Notes under the pieces: generated by a model
Seen by the model: only the letters and a program-made list of their open reading frames with translations
Databases searched by the model: none
Told to the model about the DNA's origin: nothing
Made by a program: the position numbers and the translations under genes
Source of the DNA: Candidatus Latescibacterota bacterium
GTDB taxonomy: Bacteria > Krumholzibacteriota > Krumholzibacteriia > Krumholzibacteriales > WJIX01
Length of the DNA stretch: 5,600 nt
Direction of reading: 5' to 3'
NCBI GenBank assembly: GCA_030643145.1
Contig: DAOWMJ010000142.1
Span: 1 to 5,600, forward strand
Shown here: positions 1 through 5,600 of the stretch, piece after piece
Position numbering within the stretch: the first letter of the stretch is position 1
Layout: the number at the start of each line of letters is the position of its first letter

Positions 1-463
1 ATTAAAGGTTTATAAAAAGGAAGTAGTCAAACGGGTGGTAATCTATGGGGAATTGCACAGATTTATCCCTGTTCTTGCTGTCTGGGAAGGGTTTAGGGTT
101 TCTGAAAAAGGAGTAAGTCATTCTGAGAGAAAATTCGGCAGAAGTAAATACGGGACAAAAAGGTTCCTAAATGGTTTTTTTGATCTAATGACGGTAATGT
201 TTATTACACGCCGCTCCTCTTCGCCGCTGCATTTCTTCGGACGTTTCGCAGTTTTTTTCCTGGTGGTGGGTGGATTGATTAATTTCTATTTCCTGATTCA
301 ATGGTTGATGGGTAAAGGTTTGCATATCAGGCCTGTCATGGTTGGCGGGATGGTTATGATAGTAATAGCAGTTCAGATTGGTTTCTTCGGGTTACTTGCT
401 GAACTTTTTACATCACGAACTGAAAAATCATTCTCATTCAGAGAGTATTTAATTGATGACTAA
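1..463 (+). CDS. Membrane-anchored family 2 glycosyltransferase, C-terminal part (5' partial)
   Basis: The frame is open from base 2 to the TAA at 461-463 (153 codons), so this is the tail of a gene starting outside the window. GTG 35 is an internal valine, because the residues before it (LKVYKKEVVKR) continue the family pattern. Seen: YGELHRFIP at about residues 15-23, the segment that follows the catalytic GT-A domain in DPMS/GtrB/CsbB-like GT2 proteins; then FGRSKYG and a RFLNGFFDLMTVMF amphipathic stretch; then two hydrophobic segments (about 80-101 and 110-133) and a short polar tail. Two C-terminal membrane helices are typical of enzymes that move a sugar from a nucleotide donor to a polyprenyl phosphate at the inner membrane face. 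The catalytic DXD region is off the window, so sugar and acceptor cannot be assigned. Its last 8 nt overlap the next gene, which suggests translational coupling. Confidence 0.88.
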   Translation, partial: LKVYKKEVVKRVVIYGELHRFIPVLAVWEGFRVSEKGVSHSERKFGRSKYGTKRFLNGFFDLMTVMFITRRSSSPLHFFGRFAVFFLVVGGLINFYFLIQWLMGKGLHIRPVMVGGMVMIVIAVQIGFFGLLAELFTSRTEKSFSFREYLIDD

Positions 464-1619
464 AAGCGATGAGAGTCTTAGTCTGCGAATCTGTCTTGTT
501 GGTCCTTCTTACCCCTACAGAGGGGGAATATCCCATTATAATACACGCCTTGCCCTGGAACTGCGGAAGAAACATGAAGTTTATCTTGTTAATTATAAAC
601 GTCTTTATCCGGAAATATTGTTTCCGGGAAAAACTCAATTTGATGAAAGCAAAAACCCTTTCCTGATTGAATCCGACAGAATTATAGATTCCATAAATCC
701 TTTATCCTGGCTAAAAGCAGCTTTTCGTATTGCCCGTTTTAATCCGGATATTGTAATTGTTCAATGGTGGCACCCATTTTTTACCCCGGCTCTTGTAAAA
801 ATATGTACTATATTGCGTGTTCTCGGCAAGGGGAAAATAATCTTTATCTGTCATAATGTTGTTCCGCACGAACGGTCAATCCTGGACGGAATTCTCACCA
901 GAATCGCCTTTATTGCTGTAGACGCGTTTCTCGTTCAATCAAATGAAGACCGTGACAATCTGCTTTATATTAAAAAAAGGGCTCATTTTATTCTTCATCC
1001 TCTTCCACTCTTCGATTTTTTCAAGAGAGGAGATATTAACAGGCTGCAGGCAAGAGAAAATATTAAGTCGGGTGATAAGAATCTTATTTTGTTTTTTGGA
1101 TATATAAGACCTTACAAAGGGTTGAAGTATCTTCTTGAAGCGATGCCTTCGATTATGGAAAAAATAAAAATTCATTTATATGTAGTAGGAGAATTTTATC
1201 AAGACAGTACGTTTTATAAGGATTTTGTCAAAGAAAATGATCTTGCCGGAAATGTAACCTTTGTCGACCGTTATGTAGATAACGATGAAGTGGAGAACTA
1301 CTTTGTTGCTTCCGATCTGGTTGTGCTTCCTTATGTTTCCGCCACTCAAAGCGCGATCGCCCAGATAGCGCTGGCATTTGAAAGGCCTATTGTTGTAACG
1401 GATGTAGGTGGGCTTCCCGAAGTGGTTTCGGAAGAAAGAACGGGATTTATTGTTCCCCCCGAGGATTCGGAAGCGTTGGCGTCAGCAGTGATAAGATATT
1501 TTTCCGAGGATTGGGGAACAAAAATGTTGCCGTATTTTGAAGACGAAAAGAAACGTTTTGCCTGGGCGGGTATGGTTTCCGCCCTTGAAGAACTTTTTAA
1601 TAGCATTCAAGGGGTTTAA
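456..1619 (+). CDS. GT4-type (GT-B fold) glycosyltransferase
   Basis: This is a 387-aa protein, normal length for a family 4 glycosyltransferase, with no signal peptide or clear membrane helix; it is probably cytoplasmic or peripheral to the membrane. The N-terminal Rossmann half shows LRICLVGPSYPYRGGISHY (about 10-28), with the glycine pair that binds the donor phosphates, and CHNVVPHE near 132-139. The C-terminal half opens with FFGYIRPYKGLKYLLEA (213-229), carrying the conserved Arg218 and Lys221 that contact the nucleotide-sugar phosphates. It continues through VASDLVVLPY and ends the fold with VVTDVGGLPEVV and TGFIVPPED. The usual EX7E motif is not apparent: the matching stretch reads SATQSAIAQIALAFE. 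Family knowledge supports retaining transfer from a nucleotide sugar during glycan assembly; substrates are unknown. ATG 456 is chosen, but TTG 453, one codon upstream and in frame, sits 7 nt after a GAGAG (441-445) and is equally possible. It overlaps the preceding gene by 8 nt. Confidence 0.93.
   Translation: MTKSDESLSLRICLVGPSYPYRGGISHYNTRLALELRKKHEVYLVNYKRLYPEILFPGKTQFDESKNPFLIESDRIIDSINPLSWLKAAFRIARFNPDIVIVQWWHPFFTPALVKICTILRVLGKGKIIFICHNVVPHERSILDGILTRIAFIAVDAFLVQSNEDRDNLLYIKKRAHFILHPLPLFDFFKRGDINRLQARENIKSGDKNLILFFGYIRPYKGLKYLLEAMPSIMEKIKIHLYVVGEFYQDSTFYKDFVKENDLAGNVTFVDRYVDNDEVENYFVASDLVVLPYVSATQSAIAQIALAFERPIVVTDVGGLPEVVSEERTGFIVPPEDSEALASAVIRYFSEDWGTKMLPYFEDEKKRFAWAGMVSALEELFNSIQGV
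1609..1614 (+). promoter_or_regulatory. Ribosome binding site deciding a TTG start
   Basis: AAGGGG lies 6 nt before TTG 1621 and overlaps the last codons of the upstream GT4 gene. It supports TTG 1621 over the more distal in-frame ATG at 1537, which would add 28 residues that overlap the upstream coding region and are not part of the GT2 fold. Confidence 0.6.
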
Positions 1620-1620
1620 C

Positions 1621-2541
1621 TTGGCTGGCAAACTACTTCATGTGATAGTACTTAACTGGAATGGAGAAGATGTAATAAGAGAATGTCTCGTGTCTCTTAT
1701 TGCTGTTGATTATTCTCCGATCGTAATCACGGTAATAGATAATGCCTCAACAGATTCATCAGCAAAAATAGTACGGGAACAATTTCCCCAGGTGAATCTT
1801 ATTCAAAACAACGAAAACCTTTTATTTGCTGAGGGCAATAATGTTGGGCTTAGAAAATATTTAAAAGAAGAAGGAAACTTTTTTCTTTTGCTGAATAATG
1901 ATACAGTTGTAGCTCCTGATTTTGTTTCCGAGATGATAAAGGCGTTTGATCACCCGGATGCCGGCATTGTCGGGGCTAAAATTTATTATCATGATGATTC
2001 TCGCAGGATTTGGTATGGAGGCGGTGATTTTTATCCTTTAATCGCTTTACCCCGGCATTTAAATATAAGAAAAATTGACAGAGGTATTGATGAAATAATA
2101 AAGGAGACAGGTTATGTGACAGGCTGCGCTATGATGATAAAAAGGGAAGTGCTTGAGGATGTTGGATTACTTGATTCTTCCTATCAAATGTATTGTGAAG
2201 ATGTTGATTATTGTCTCCGTGCGCGGCATGCAGGCTGGAAATCTTATTATTCACCAATGGCGCATATTTGGCATAAAGTGAGTTCAAGCAGTGGCGGGGG
2301 TTTTACACCTTATAAACTTGAAAACAGAATTGTAAGTACCAACAGGCTTTTTAGCAGACACAAACCCTGGTGGTGGAGAATCCTGATCTTTCCTCTTTAT
2401 GCGGCGGGCTTTATTTTATTGATTATAGCCTTTTTTCTCTCTGGAAAATGGGCTCTCCTGAAAAGCCTTTTTAAGGGTCTATGGAGGATATTGAAAATCA
2501 GGGGAAATATGGAATCAGGCACGTTTACTAAACGGAATTAA
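1621..2541 (+). CDS. Family 2 glycosyltransferase, rhamnosyltransferase-like, with C-terminal membrane segment
   Basis: A 306-aa inverting GT-A enzyme when started at TTG 1621. The fold begins at once with HVIVLNWNGE (7-16), the usual first strand of this subfamily, which supports the start. Seen next: VIDNASTDSS (38-47) for nucleotide binding; ENLLFAEGNNVGLR (65-78); the metal-binding DXD equivalent LLNNDT (90-95); the acceptor-side GYVTGCAMMIKREVLEDVG (164-182); and MYCEDVDYCLRARHAGW (190-206), whose Glu193-Asp194 supply the probable catalytic base. AHIWHK with two histidines (214-219) closes the catalytic domain. A hydrophobic segment at about 253-274, followed by Lys/Arg-rich sequence, probably anchors the protein to the inner membrane. 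Relatives include WbbL/RfbF-type rhamnosyltransferases, but this group is broad and the sugar cannot be read from sequence. It starts 1 nt after the GT4 stop codon, so the two are likely co-translated. Confidence 0.92.
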   Translation: MAGKLLHVIVLNWNGEDVIRECLVSLIAVDYSPIVITVIDNASTDSSAKIVREQFPQVNLIQNNENLLFAEGNNVGLRKYLKEEGNFFLLLNNDTVVAPDFVSEMIKAFDHPDAGIVGAKIYYHDDSRRIWYGGGDFYPLIALPRHLNIRKIDRGIDEIIKETGYVTGCAMMIKREVLEDVGLLDSSYQMYCEDVDYCLRARHAGWKSYYSPMAHIWHKVSSSSGGGFTPYKLENRIVSTNRLFSRHKPWWWRILIFPLYAAGFILLIIAFFLSGKWALLKSLFKGLWRILKIRGNMESGTFTKRN

Positions 2542-2542
2542 A

Positions 2543-2641
2543 ATGTTAAAATACTATAAAAGAGCGACAGTCAGTTTTCAACAGAGTCTGTATATATCAA
2601 TCGGAACGCGCAATTTGCATTTCTGCTCTTTTGCTGTATAA
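2543..2641 (+). other. Doubtful 32-codon ORF in the intergenic spacer
   Basis: ATG 2543 opens one base after the GT2 stop codon and runs 32 codons to the TAA at 2639-2641 (begins MLKYYKRATV). Only a weak GGA (2534-2536) precedes it. The product is basic at the start and matches nothing I recognise. The tight spacing to the upstream gene is its only support. It overlaps the candidate promoter. It is listed because it occupies most of the spacer, not because coding is established. Confidence 0.15.
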
Positions 2642-2642
2642 C
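2615..2642 (+). promoter_or_regulatory. Candidate sigma70-type promoter before the YfhO gene
   Basis: TTGCAT (2615-2620) is followed after 16 nt by TATAAC (2637-2642), which matches the -10 consensus at five of six positions; the -35 matches at four of six. A TG dinucleotide directly precedes the -10. Transcription would begin near 2649 and leave a leader of about 35 nt carrying the strong ribosome binding site. It lies in the only sizeable gap of the gene block. In AT-rich DNA such matches arise by chance, so this is a candidate only. Confidence 0.4.
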
Positions 2643-2669
2643 GAGCTACGTAAGATTGTCATGGTTTTT

Positions 2670-2676
2670 GGAGGAG
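2670..2676 (+). promoter_or_regulatory. Strong Shine-Dalgarno for the YfhO gene
   Basis: GGAGGAG sits 7 nt before TTG 2684. It is the best ribosome binding site in the window and fixes the TTG start. The nearby ATG at 2691 is in a different frame and cannot be used for this protein. Confidence 0.75.
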
Positions 2677-2683
2677 AGTTTAA

Positions 2684-5146
2684 TTGGCAGATGCAAATCA
2701 AGGGAAAGATTTGACCTTTTCTGGTTTTGATCCCGTTATGAAGCTGGACAAAATTTCCGTATGGAAAAGGGCAATTGTTGTTAGCGTGTTTTTTCTGATA
2801 ATAATATCTATTTTAATGCCGGGAATCTGTTTTCAGAACAAGATTTTCTTTGTACCGGACAGCAAGACACCTGTCAGCTTTGCTTCCGTTGGGAAGGATG
2901 CCCTGGATTCCGGCGTATACCCCCTATGGAATCCCTATCTCTTTTCGGGAATGCCAAGCTTCTCAAGTATGGCTTATAATCCATATGTCTATCCAATAAC
3001 CTGGCTAACTCATTTTTTACATAAATACTTGGCTTTTCCGCGGATGACCTGGCTTCTTATACATTATTTCATGGCTGGAATTGGCGTCTATCTTTTATTA
3101 CGCTCTTTTAGTGTTTCAGCTCCGGTGTCACTTATTTCGGGAGCTCTGTTTATTATGCTTCCGAATTATCTTGCGATGGGAGCTAATGGCCATGGTTCTC
3201 AGGCATGCGCGGTGGCTTTTATGCCTTTTGCGTTTCTTTTTGCCAAGCGGATGTTGTCTGGTTATCGAAGGTTTCTGATGACAGGTCTTCTTTCACTGAC
3301 ACTGGGCGTTCAAATGCTGCGCGGACATGTTCAAATTTCTTATTATACATATCTTATTATCGGATTTCTTTTTATATGTGAATCGATCTATTTGCTCAGA
3401 AGGGGCAGGAAGAAAGATTTTGCTATCAATTTGGCAACGATAACTTCGTCTTTAATTATCGCCGTTGGTATCGCAGCCATTCTGATTTTTCCTCTTAGGC
3501 ATTACGCGCAATTTTCTATTCGAGGCGGCGGTGTTCAAGGAGGGCTTGATTATGGATATGCCACGGGCTGGAGTCTACATCCAAAGGAGATGTTAACCTT
3601 TGTGTTTCCCTGGTCTTTTGGCTTCGGAAAGATGACTTACTGGGGAAGTATGCCATTTACGGATTATCCGAATTATCTTGGGATTGTGGGTGCTGTTTTC
3701 TCATGCGCCGCGCTCTTTCTTGTAAAAAACAGATGGAAGTGGTTTTTAGGCTTAACAATGTTGCTATCAACACTGCTAAGCCTCGGGAAATTTTTCCCTC
3801 TTTTTGGTTTTATGTTTAAATATTTTCCGTATTTTAACAAGTTTCGGGTCCCGGTTATGGCGCTGATTATCCAGCAATTGATGGTTGTTATTCTCATGGG
3901 GCTTGGCATTGAAAAAATTCTCTGTATCTATCGAAAGGGGTTTTTATCCGGCCCAAAATACAAGATGATTTTTCGTTACTCTTTTATTGTTTGTGTTGTT
4001 GTTCTTTCTCTTGTTCTTATTGGAAGTAATGGGATACAAGAGAAGATATCACATAGTTCGTTAGTCGATAAAGTTCGGTTTGTAGATAGAGCCGCAGAAG
4101 GGTTCTCGAAGGATTTAATAATAAGAATTCTTTTATTTACGGCTCTTAGCGCGATTCTGTTTATCGCTTCGATAAAAAGAGTAAAGCCCGGCAATTTAGT
4201 GCTTGCTTTGGCTGTAGTAATGTTTGTGGATATGTTTCTTTTGAAGGATTCGATTATTCATCCTGAAAAAATCTGGAGGCATGAGGGGTATAGGATCGTT
4301 AAATCCGGCGAGGAAATAGAAAAATATAAAAAACCTGACGAGCTGATAAATTTTCTTAAAAAAGATGAGTCGATTTACAGAATATTCCCGGCACCAGCTT
4401 CAAGATTGGGTAGGTGGTCATACAGTGTGCCTCCATTTAGTGAAAACAAGTATATGATATCCGGGCTTTTTTCTACGGGTGGATATCATGCCGCGAAGCT
4501 TCAAATATATCAAAATCTTATGGATAAAATGTTTGGTTCCTTTAACAGTGGAAGAGTTCCGGTCCAGATACTTAATATGTTGAATGTAAAGTACATAGTT
4601 TCCCAGGTGCCGCTATTTAAGGAGAATGCTACTTTTCCGCTTGTGTGGGAAAGGGATTCGAAATGTATTTACAAGAATACAAGAGCCCTTCCCAGAGTTT
4701 TTTTTGTTGACAAGGTTAAAATTATGAAAACCGGGGATATGCTTAATTTTATAGCGTCACCGGAATTTAATCCCGCCGAGCATGTATTGCTTGAAAAGCC
4801 TCTTTCTTTTAAGATTGAATCAGCGGATGGAAGCAGGGCGGAAATAACTGATTATGGGGTTAATTCAATAGAAATTAGTGCTTCTGTGAAGAATTCATGT
4901 ATTATGGTTATAAGCGAGATATACTACCCGGATTGGAGAGTTGAAGTTGACGGAATAAAAGAAGAAATAGTAAGAGCTAATTATTGTTTACGAGCGTTTC
5001 CGTTAAACTCCGGTGATCATAGTATTAAATTGAAATATCAGCCCCGGGTTATAAAGGTTTCGTTAACAATCTCGATAATAGCCTTTGCTTTGTCGCTGAT
5101 TTTATCTGTTACGGGGTTCTTGATGTTCAAAAGAAAGGTCGGTTGA
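2684..5146 (+). CDS. YfhO-family polytopic membrane protein (GT-C-like glycosyltransferase)
   Basis: An 820-aa protein, close to the usual size of the YfhO family. After a short cytoplasmic N-terminus comes a first helix at about 30-49, then an outside loop with FVPDS (Asp59, in the place of the catalytic acid of GT-C enzymes) and the family motif YPLWNPYLFSGMPSF (79-93). About a dozen further hydrophobic segments run to about 521. Other family-like stretches are YATGWSLHPKEMLTFVFPW (292-310), the LGKFFPLF...FNKFRVP segment (367-390), GGYHAAKLQIYQ (599-610) and MLNVKYIVS (632-640). Residues 525-785 form a soluble extracytoplasmic domain ending in YYPDWRVEVDG (747-757), before a last helix at about 790-815. 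B. subtilis YfhO acts with CsbB and GtcA in lipoteichoic acid glycosylation; by analogy this protein may transfer sugar from a polyprenyl carrier outside the membrane. Acceptor unknown. Its end meets the next gene. Confidence 0.88.
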   Translation: MADANQGKDLTFSGFDPVMKLDKISVWKRAIVVSVFFLIIISILMPGICFQNKIFFVPDSKTPVSFASVGKDALDSGVYPLWNPYLFSGMPSFSSMAYNPYVYPITWLTHFLHKYLAFPRMTWLLIHYFMAGIGVYLLLRSFSVSAPVSLISGALFIMLPNYLAMGANGHGSQACAVAFMPFAFLFAKRMLSGYRRFLMTGLLSLTLGVQMLRGHVQISYYTYLIIGFLFICESIYLLRRGRKKDFAINLATITSSLIIAVGIAAILIFPLRHYAQFSIRGGGVQGGLDYGYATGWSLHPKEMLTFVFPWSFGFGKMTYWGSMPFTDYPNYLGIVGAVFSCAALFLVKNRWKWFLGLTMLLSTLLSLGKFFPLFGFMFKYFPYFNKFRVPVMALIIQQLMVVILMGLGIEKILCIYRKGFLSGPKYKMIFRYSFIVCVVVLSLVLIGSNGIQEKISHSSLVDKVRFVDRAAEGFSKDLIIRILLFTALSAILFIASIKRVKPGNLVLALAVVMFVDMFLLKDSIIHPEKIWRHEGYRIVKSGEEIEKYKKPDELINFLKKDESIYRIFPAPASRLGRWSYSVPPFSENKYMISGLFSTGGYHAAKLQIYQNLMDKMFGSFNSGRVPVQILNMLNVKYIVSQVPLFKENATFPLVWERDSKCIYKNTRALPRVFFVDKVKIMKTGDMLNFIASPEFNPAEHVLLEKPLSFKIESADGSRAEITDYGVNSIEISASVKNSCIMVISEIYYPDWRVEVDGIKEEIVRANYCLRAFPLNSGDHSIKLKYQPRVIKVSLTISIIAFALSLILSVTGFLMFKRKVG

Positions 5147-5600
5147 AGTTGGATGCTCTTGTTGTAGTTCCCACATATAATGAGGAAGATAATATTCGAG
5201 AAATCATAGACGCAGTTCTGAATGTATCGGATAATCTGGGAATACTTATTGTGGATGACAATTCTCCCGATGGAACCGGCGATATTGCCGACGCAATAGC
5301 TGAGGGAAATGACAGAATTCATGTTCTTCATAGAGAAAAGAAAATGGGGTTGGGGTCCGCCTATATAGCGGGGTTTAAATGGGCTTTGTCAAATACCCAG
5401 GCAAAGTATATTTTTGAAATGGATGCTGATTTCTCCCATAATCCCGAGGATATTCTCAAATTTCTTGATAAAATTCAAGACAATGATTTGGTTGTTGGGT
5501 CCAGGTATTTAAAAGGGATAACTGTGGTTAACTGGCCCCTTCGCCGGTTGATTCTTAGTTGTGGGGCGAATATCTATACGAGAATTATAACCGGAATGCC
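5143..5600 (+). CDS. Polyprenol-phosphate mannose synthase-like GT2 (DPM1-like), N-terminal part (3' partial)
   Basis: The frame is open to the right edge (152 full codons), so the gene is cut. The family signature is strong: ALVVVPTYNEEDNI (5-18), LIVDDNSPDGTGDIA (35-49) with the Asp38-Asp39 nucleotide-binding pair, KKMGLGSAYIAGFKWA (66-81), FEMDADFSHNPEDI (91-104) with the metal-binding Asp94-Ala-Asp96, then VVGSRY (117-122) and VVNWPLRRLILS (128-139). These match bacterial polyprenol monophosphomannose synthases, which make polyprenyl-phosphate-mannose from GDP-mannose on the inner membrane face; donor specificity is inferred only. Two in-frame TTG starts exist: 5143, overlapping the YfhO stop codon by 4 nt (TTGA), and 5149, two codons later. 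AAAGG at 5134-5138 lies 4 nt from the first and 10 nt from the second, so the choice is open. Whether a C-terminal membrane or GtrA-like domain follows cannot be seen. Confidence 0.9.
   Translation, partial: MKLDALVVVPTYNEEDNIREIIDAVLNVSDNLGILIVDDNSPDGTGDIADAIAEGNDRIHVLHREKKMGLGSAYIAGFKWALSNTQAKYIFEMDADFSHNPEDILKFLDKIQDNDLVVGSRYLKGITVVNWPLRRLILSCGANIYTRIITGM

Noticed and set aside
35..37. GTG as the start of the first gene
   Set aside because: The frame is open upstream to the window edge and those codons encode residues that fit the family, so the gene is cut by the edge rather than starting here.
1537..1620. Upstream ATG that would lengthen the second GT2 by 28 residues
   Set aside because: The extension overlaps the end of the GT4 gene by more than 80 nt, has no place in the GT2 fold, and TTG 1621 has a well-spaced AAGGGG.
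2558..2632. 8-bp inverted repeat as a transcription terminator after the second GT2
   Set aside because: The arms are 59 nt apart, the stem is AT-rich and short, and the four Ts belong to the stem itself rather than following it. A rho-independent terminator is not supported.
3081..3278. 65-codon ORF in another plus-strand frame inside the YfhO gene
   Set aside because: It is fully contained in the YfhO coding region and its Leu/Phe-rich product is what a shifted reading of membrane-helix codons gives. The similar ORF at 469-666 inside the GT4 gene is rejected too.
3673..3909. 78-codon ORF on the minus strand inside the YfhO gene
   Set aside because: It is wholly antisense to a well-supported membrane protein gene, its product has no recognisable motif, and it has no plausible neighbours on that strand. 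The other minus-strand ORFs (438-638, 939-1175, 1346-1606, 3976-4194, 5038-5331) are shadows for the same reasons.
1..5600. CRISPR arrays, tRNA/rRNA genes, insertion sequences, defence or toxin-antitoxin systems
   Set aside because: No regularly spaced repeats, no RNA gene signatures and no transposase or nuclease motifs were seen; virtually all of the sequence is explained by five glycan-related genes.

Overview
The window is a compact, single-strand (+) piece of a surface-glycan or lipid-linked-sugar gene cluster from an AT-rich bacterium. It carries five protein-coding genes and no RNA genes, mobile elements or CRISPR arrays that I can see. In order: the C-terminal end of a membrane-anchored family 2 glycosyltransferase (1-463, cut by the left edge); a GT4/GT-B glycosyltransferase (456-1619); a GT2 glycosyltransferase of the rhamnosyltransferase-like type with a C-terminal membrane segment (1621-2541); a large YfhO-family polytopic membrane protein (2684-5146); and the N-terminal half of a polyprenol-phosphate mannose synthase-like GT2 (5143-5600, cut by the right edge).

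The first three genes are almost contiguous (an 8-nt overlap, then a 1-nt gap), and genes 4 and 5 overlap or nearly touch. The only real spacer is 142 nt (2542-2683). It holds a plausible sigma70-type promoter, a very strong Shine-Dalgarno and a doubtful 32-codon ORF. The block is probably one operon with an internal promoter ahead of the YfhO gene.

A reasonable functional reading, by inference from the families, has two parts. Cytoplasmic GT4 and GT2 enzymes extend a glycan on a carrier. The two polyprenyl-phosphate-sugar-synthase-like GT2 proteins at the ends may load single sugars onto undecaprenyl phosphate. The YfhO protein, with a GT-C-like architecture, would then use a flipped lipid-linked sugar to decorate an extracytoplasmic acceptor. 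This resembles the CsbB/GtcA/YfhO arrangement known from Bacillus lipoteichoic acid glycosylation, but no GtcA-like flippase is visible here.

Taxonomy cannot be fixed from this window. The first GT2 resembles proteins I associate with Bacteroidota/FCB-group and candidate-phylum bacteria. However, the clear Shine-Dalgarno motifs (AAGGGG, GGAGGAG) argue against typical Bacteroidota. The heavy use of TTG starts is notable. I see no strong evidence of a wholly new system. The most interesting points are the YfhO / polyprenyl-P-sugar synthase pairing, the run of TTG starts, the GT4 without a recognisable EX7E motif, and the regulatory spacer.
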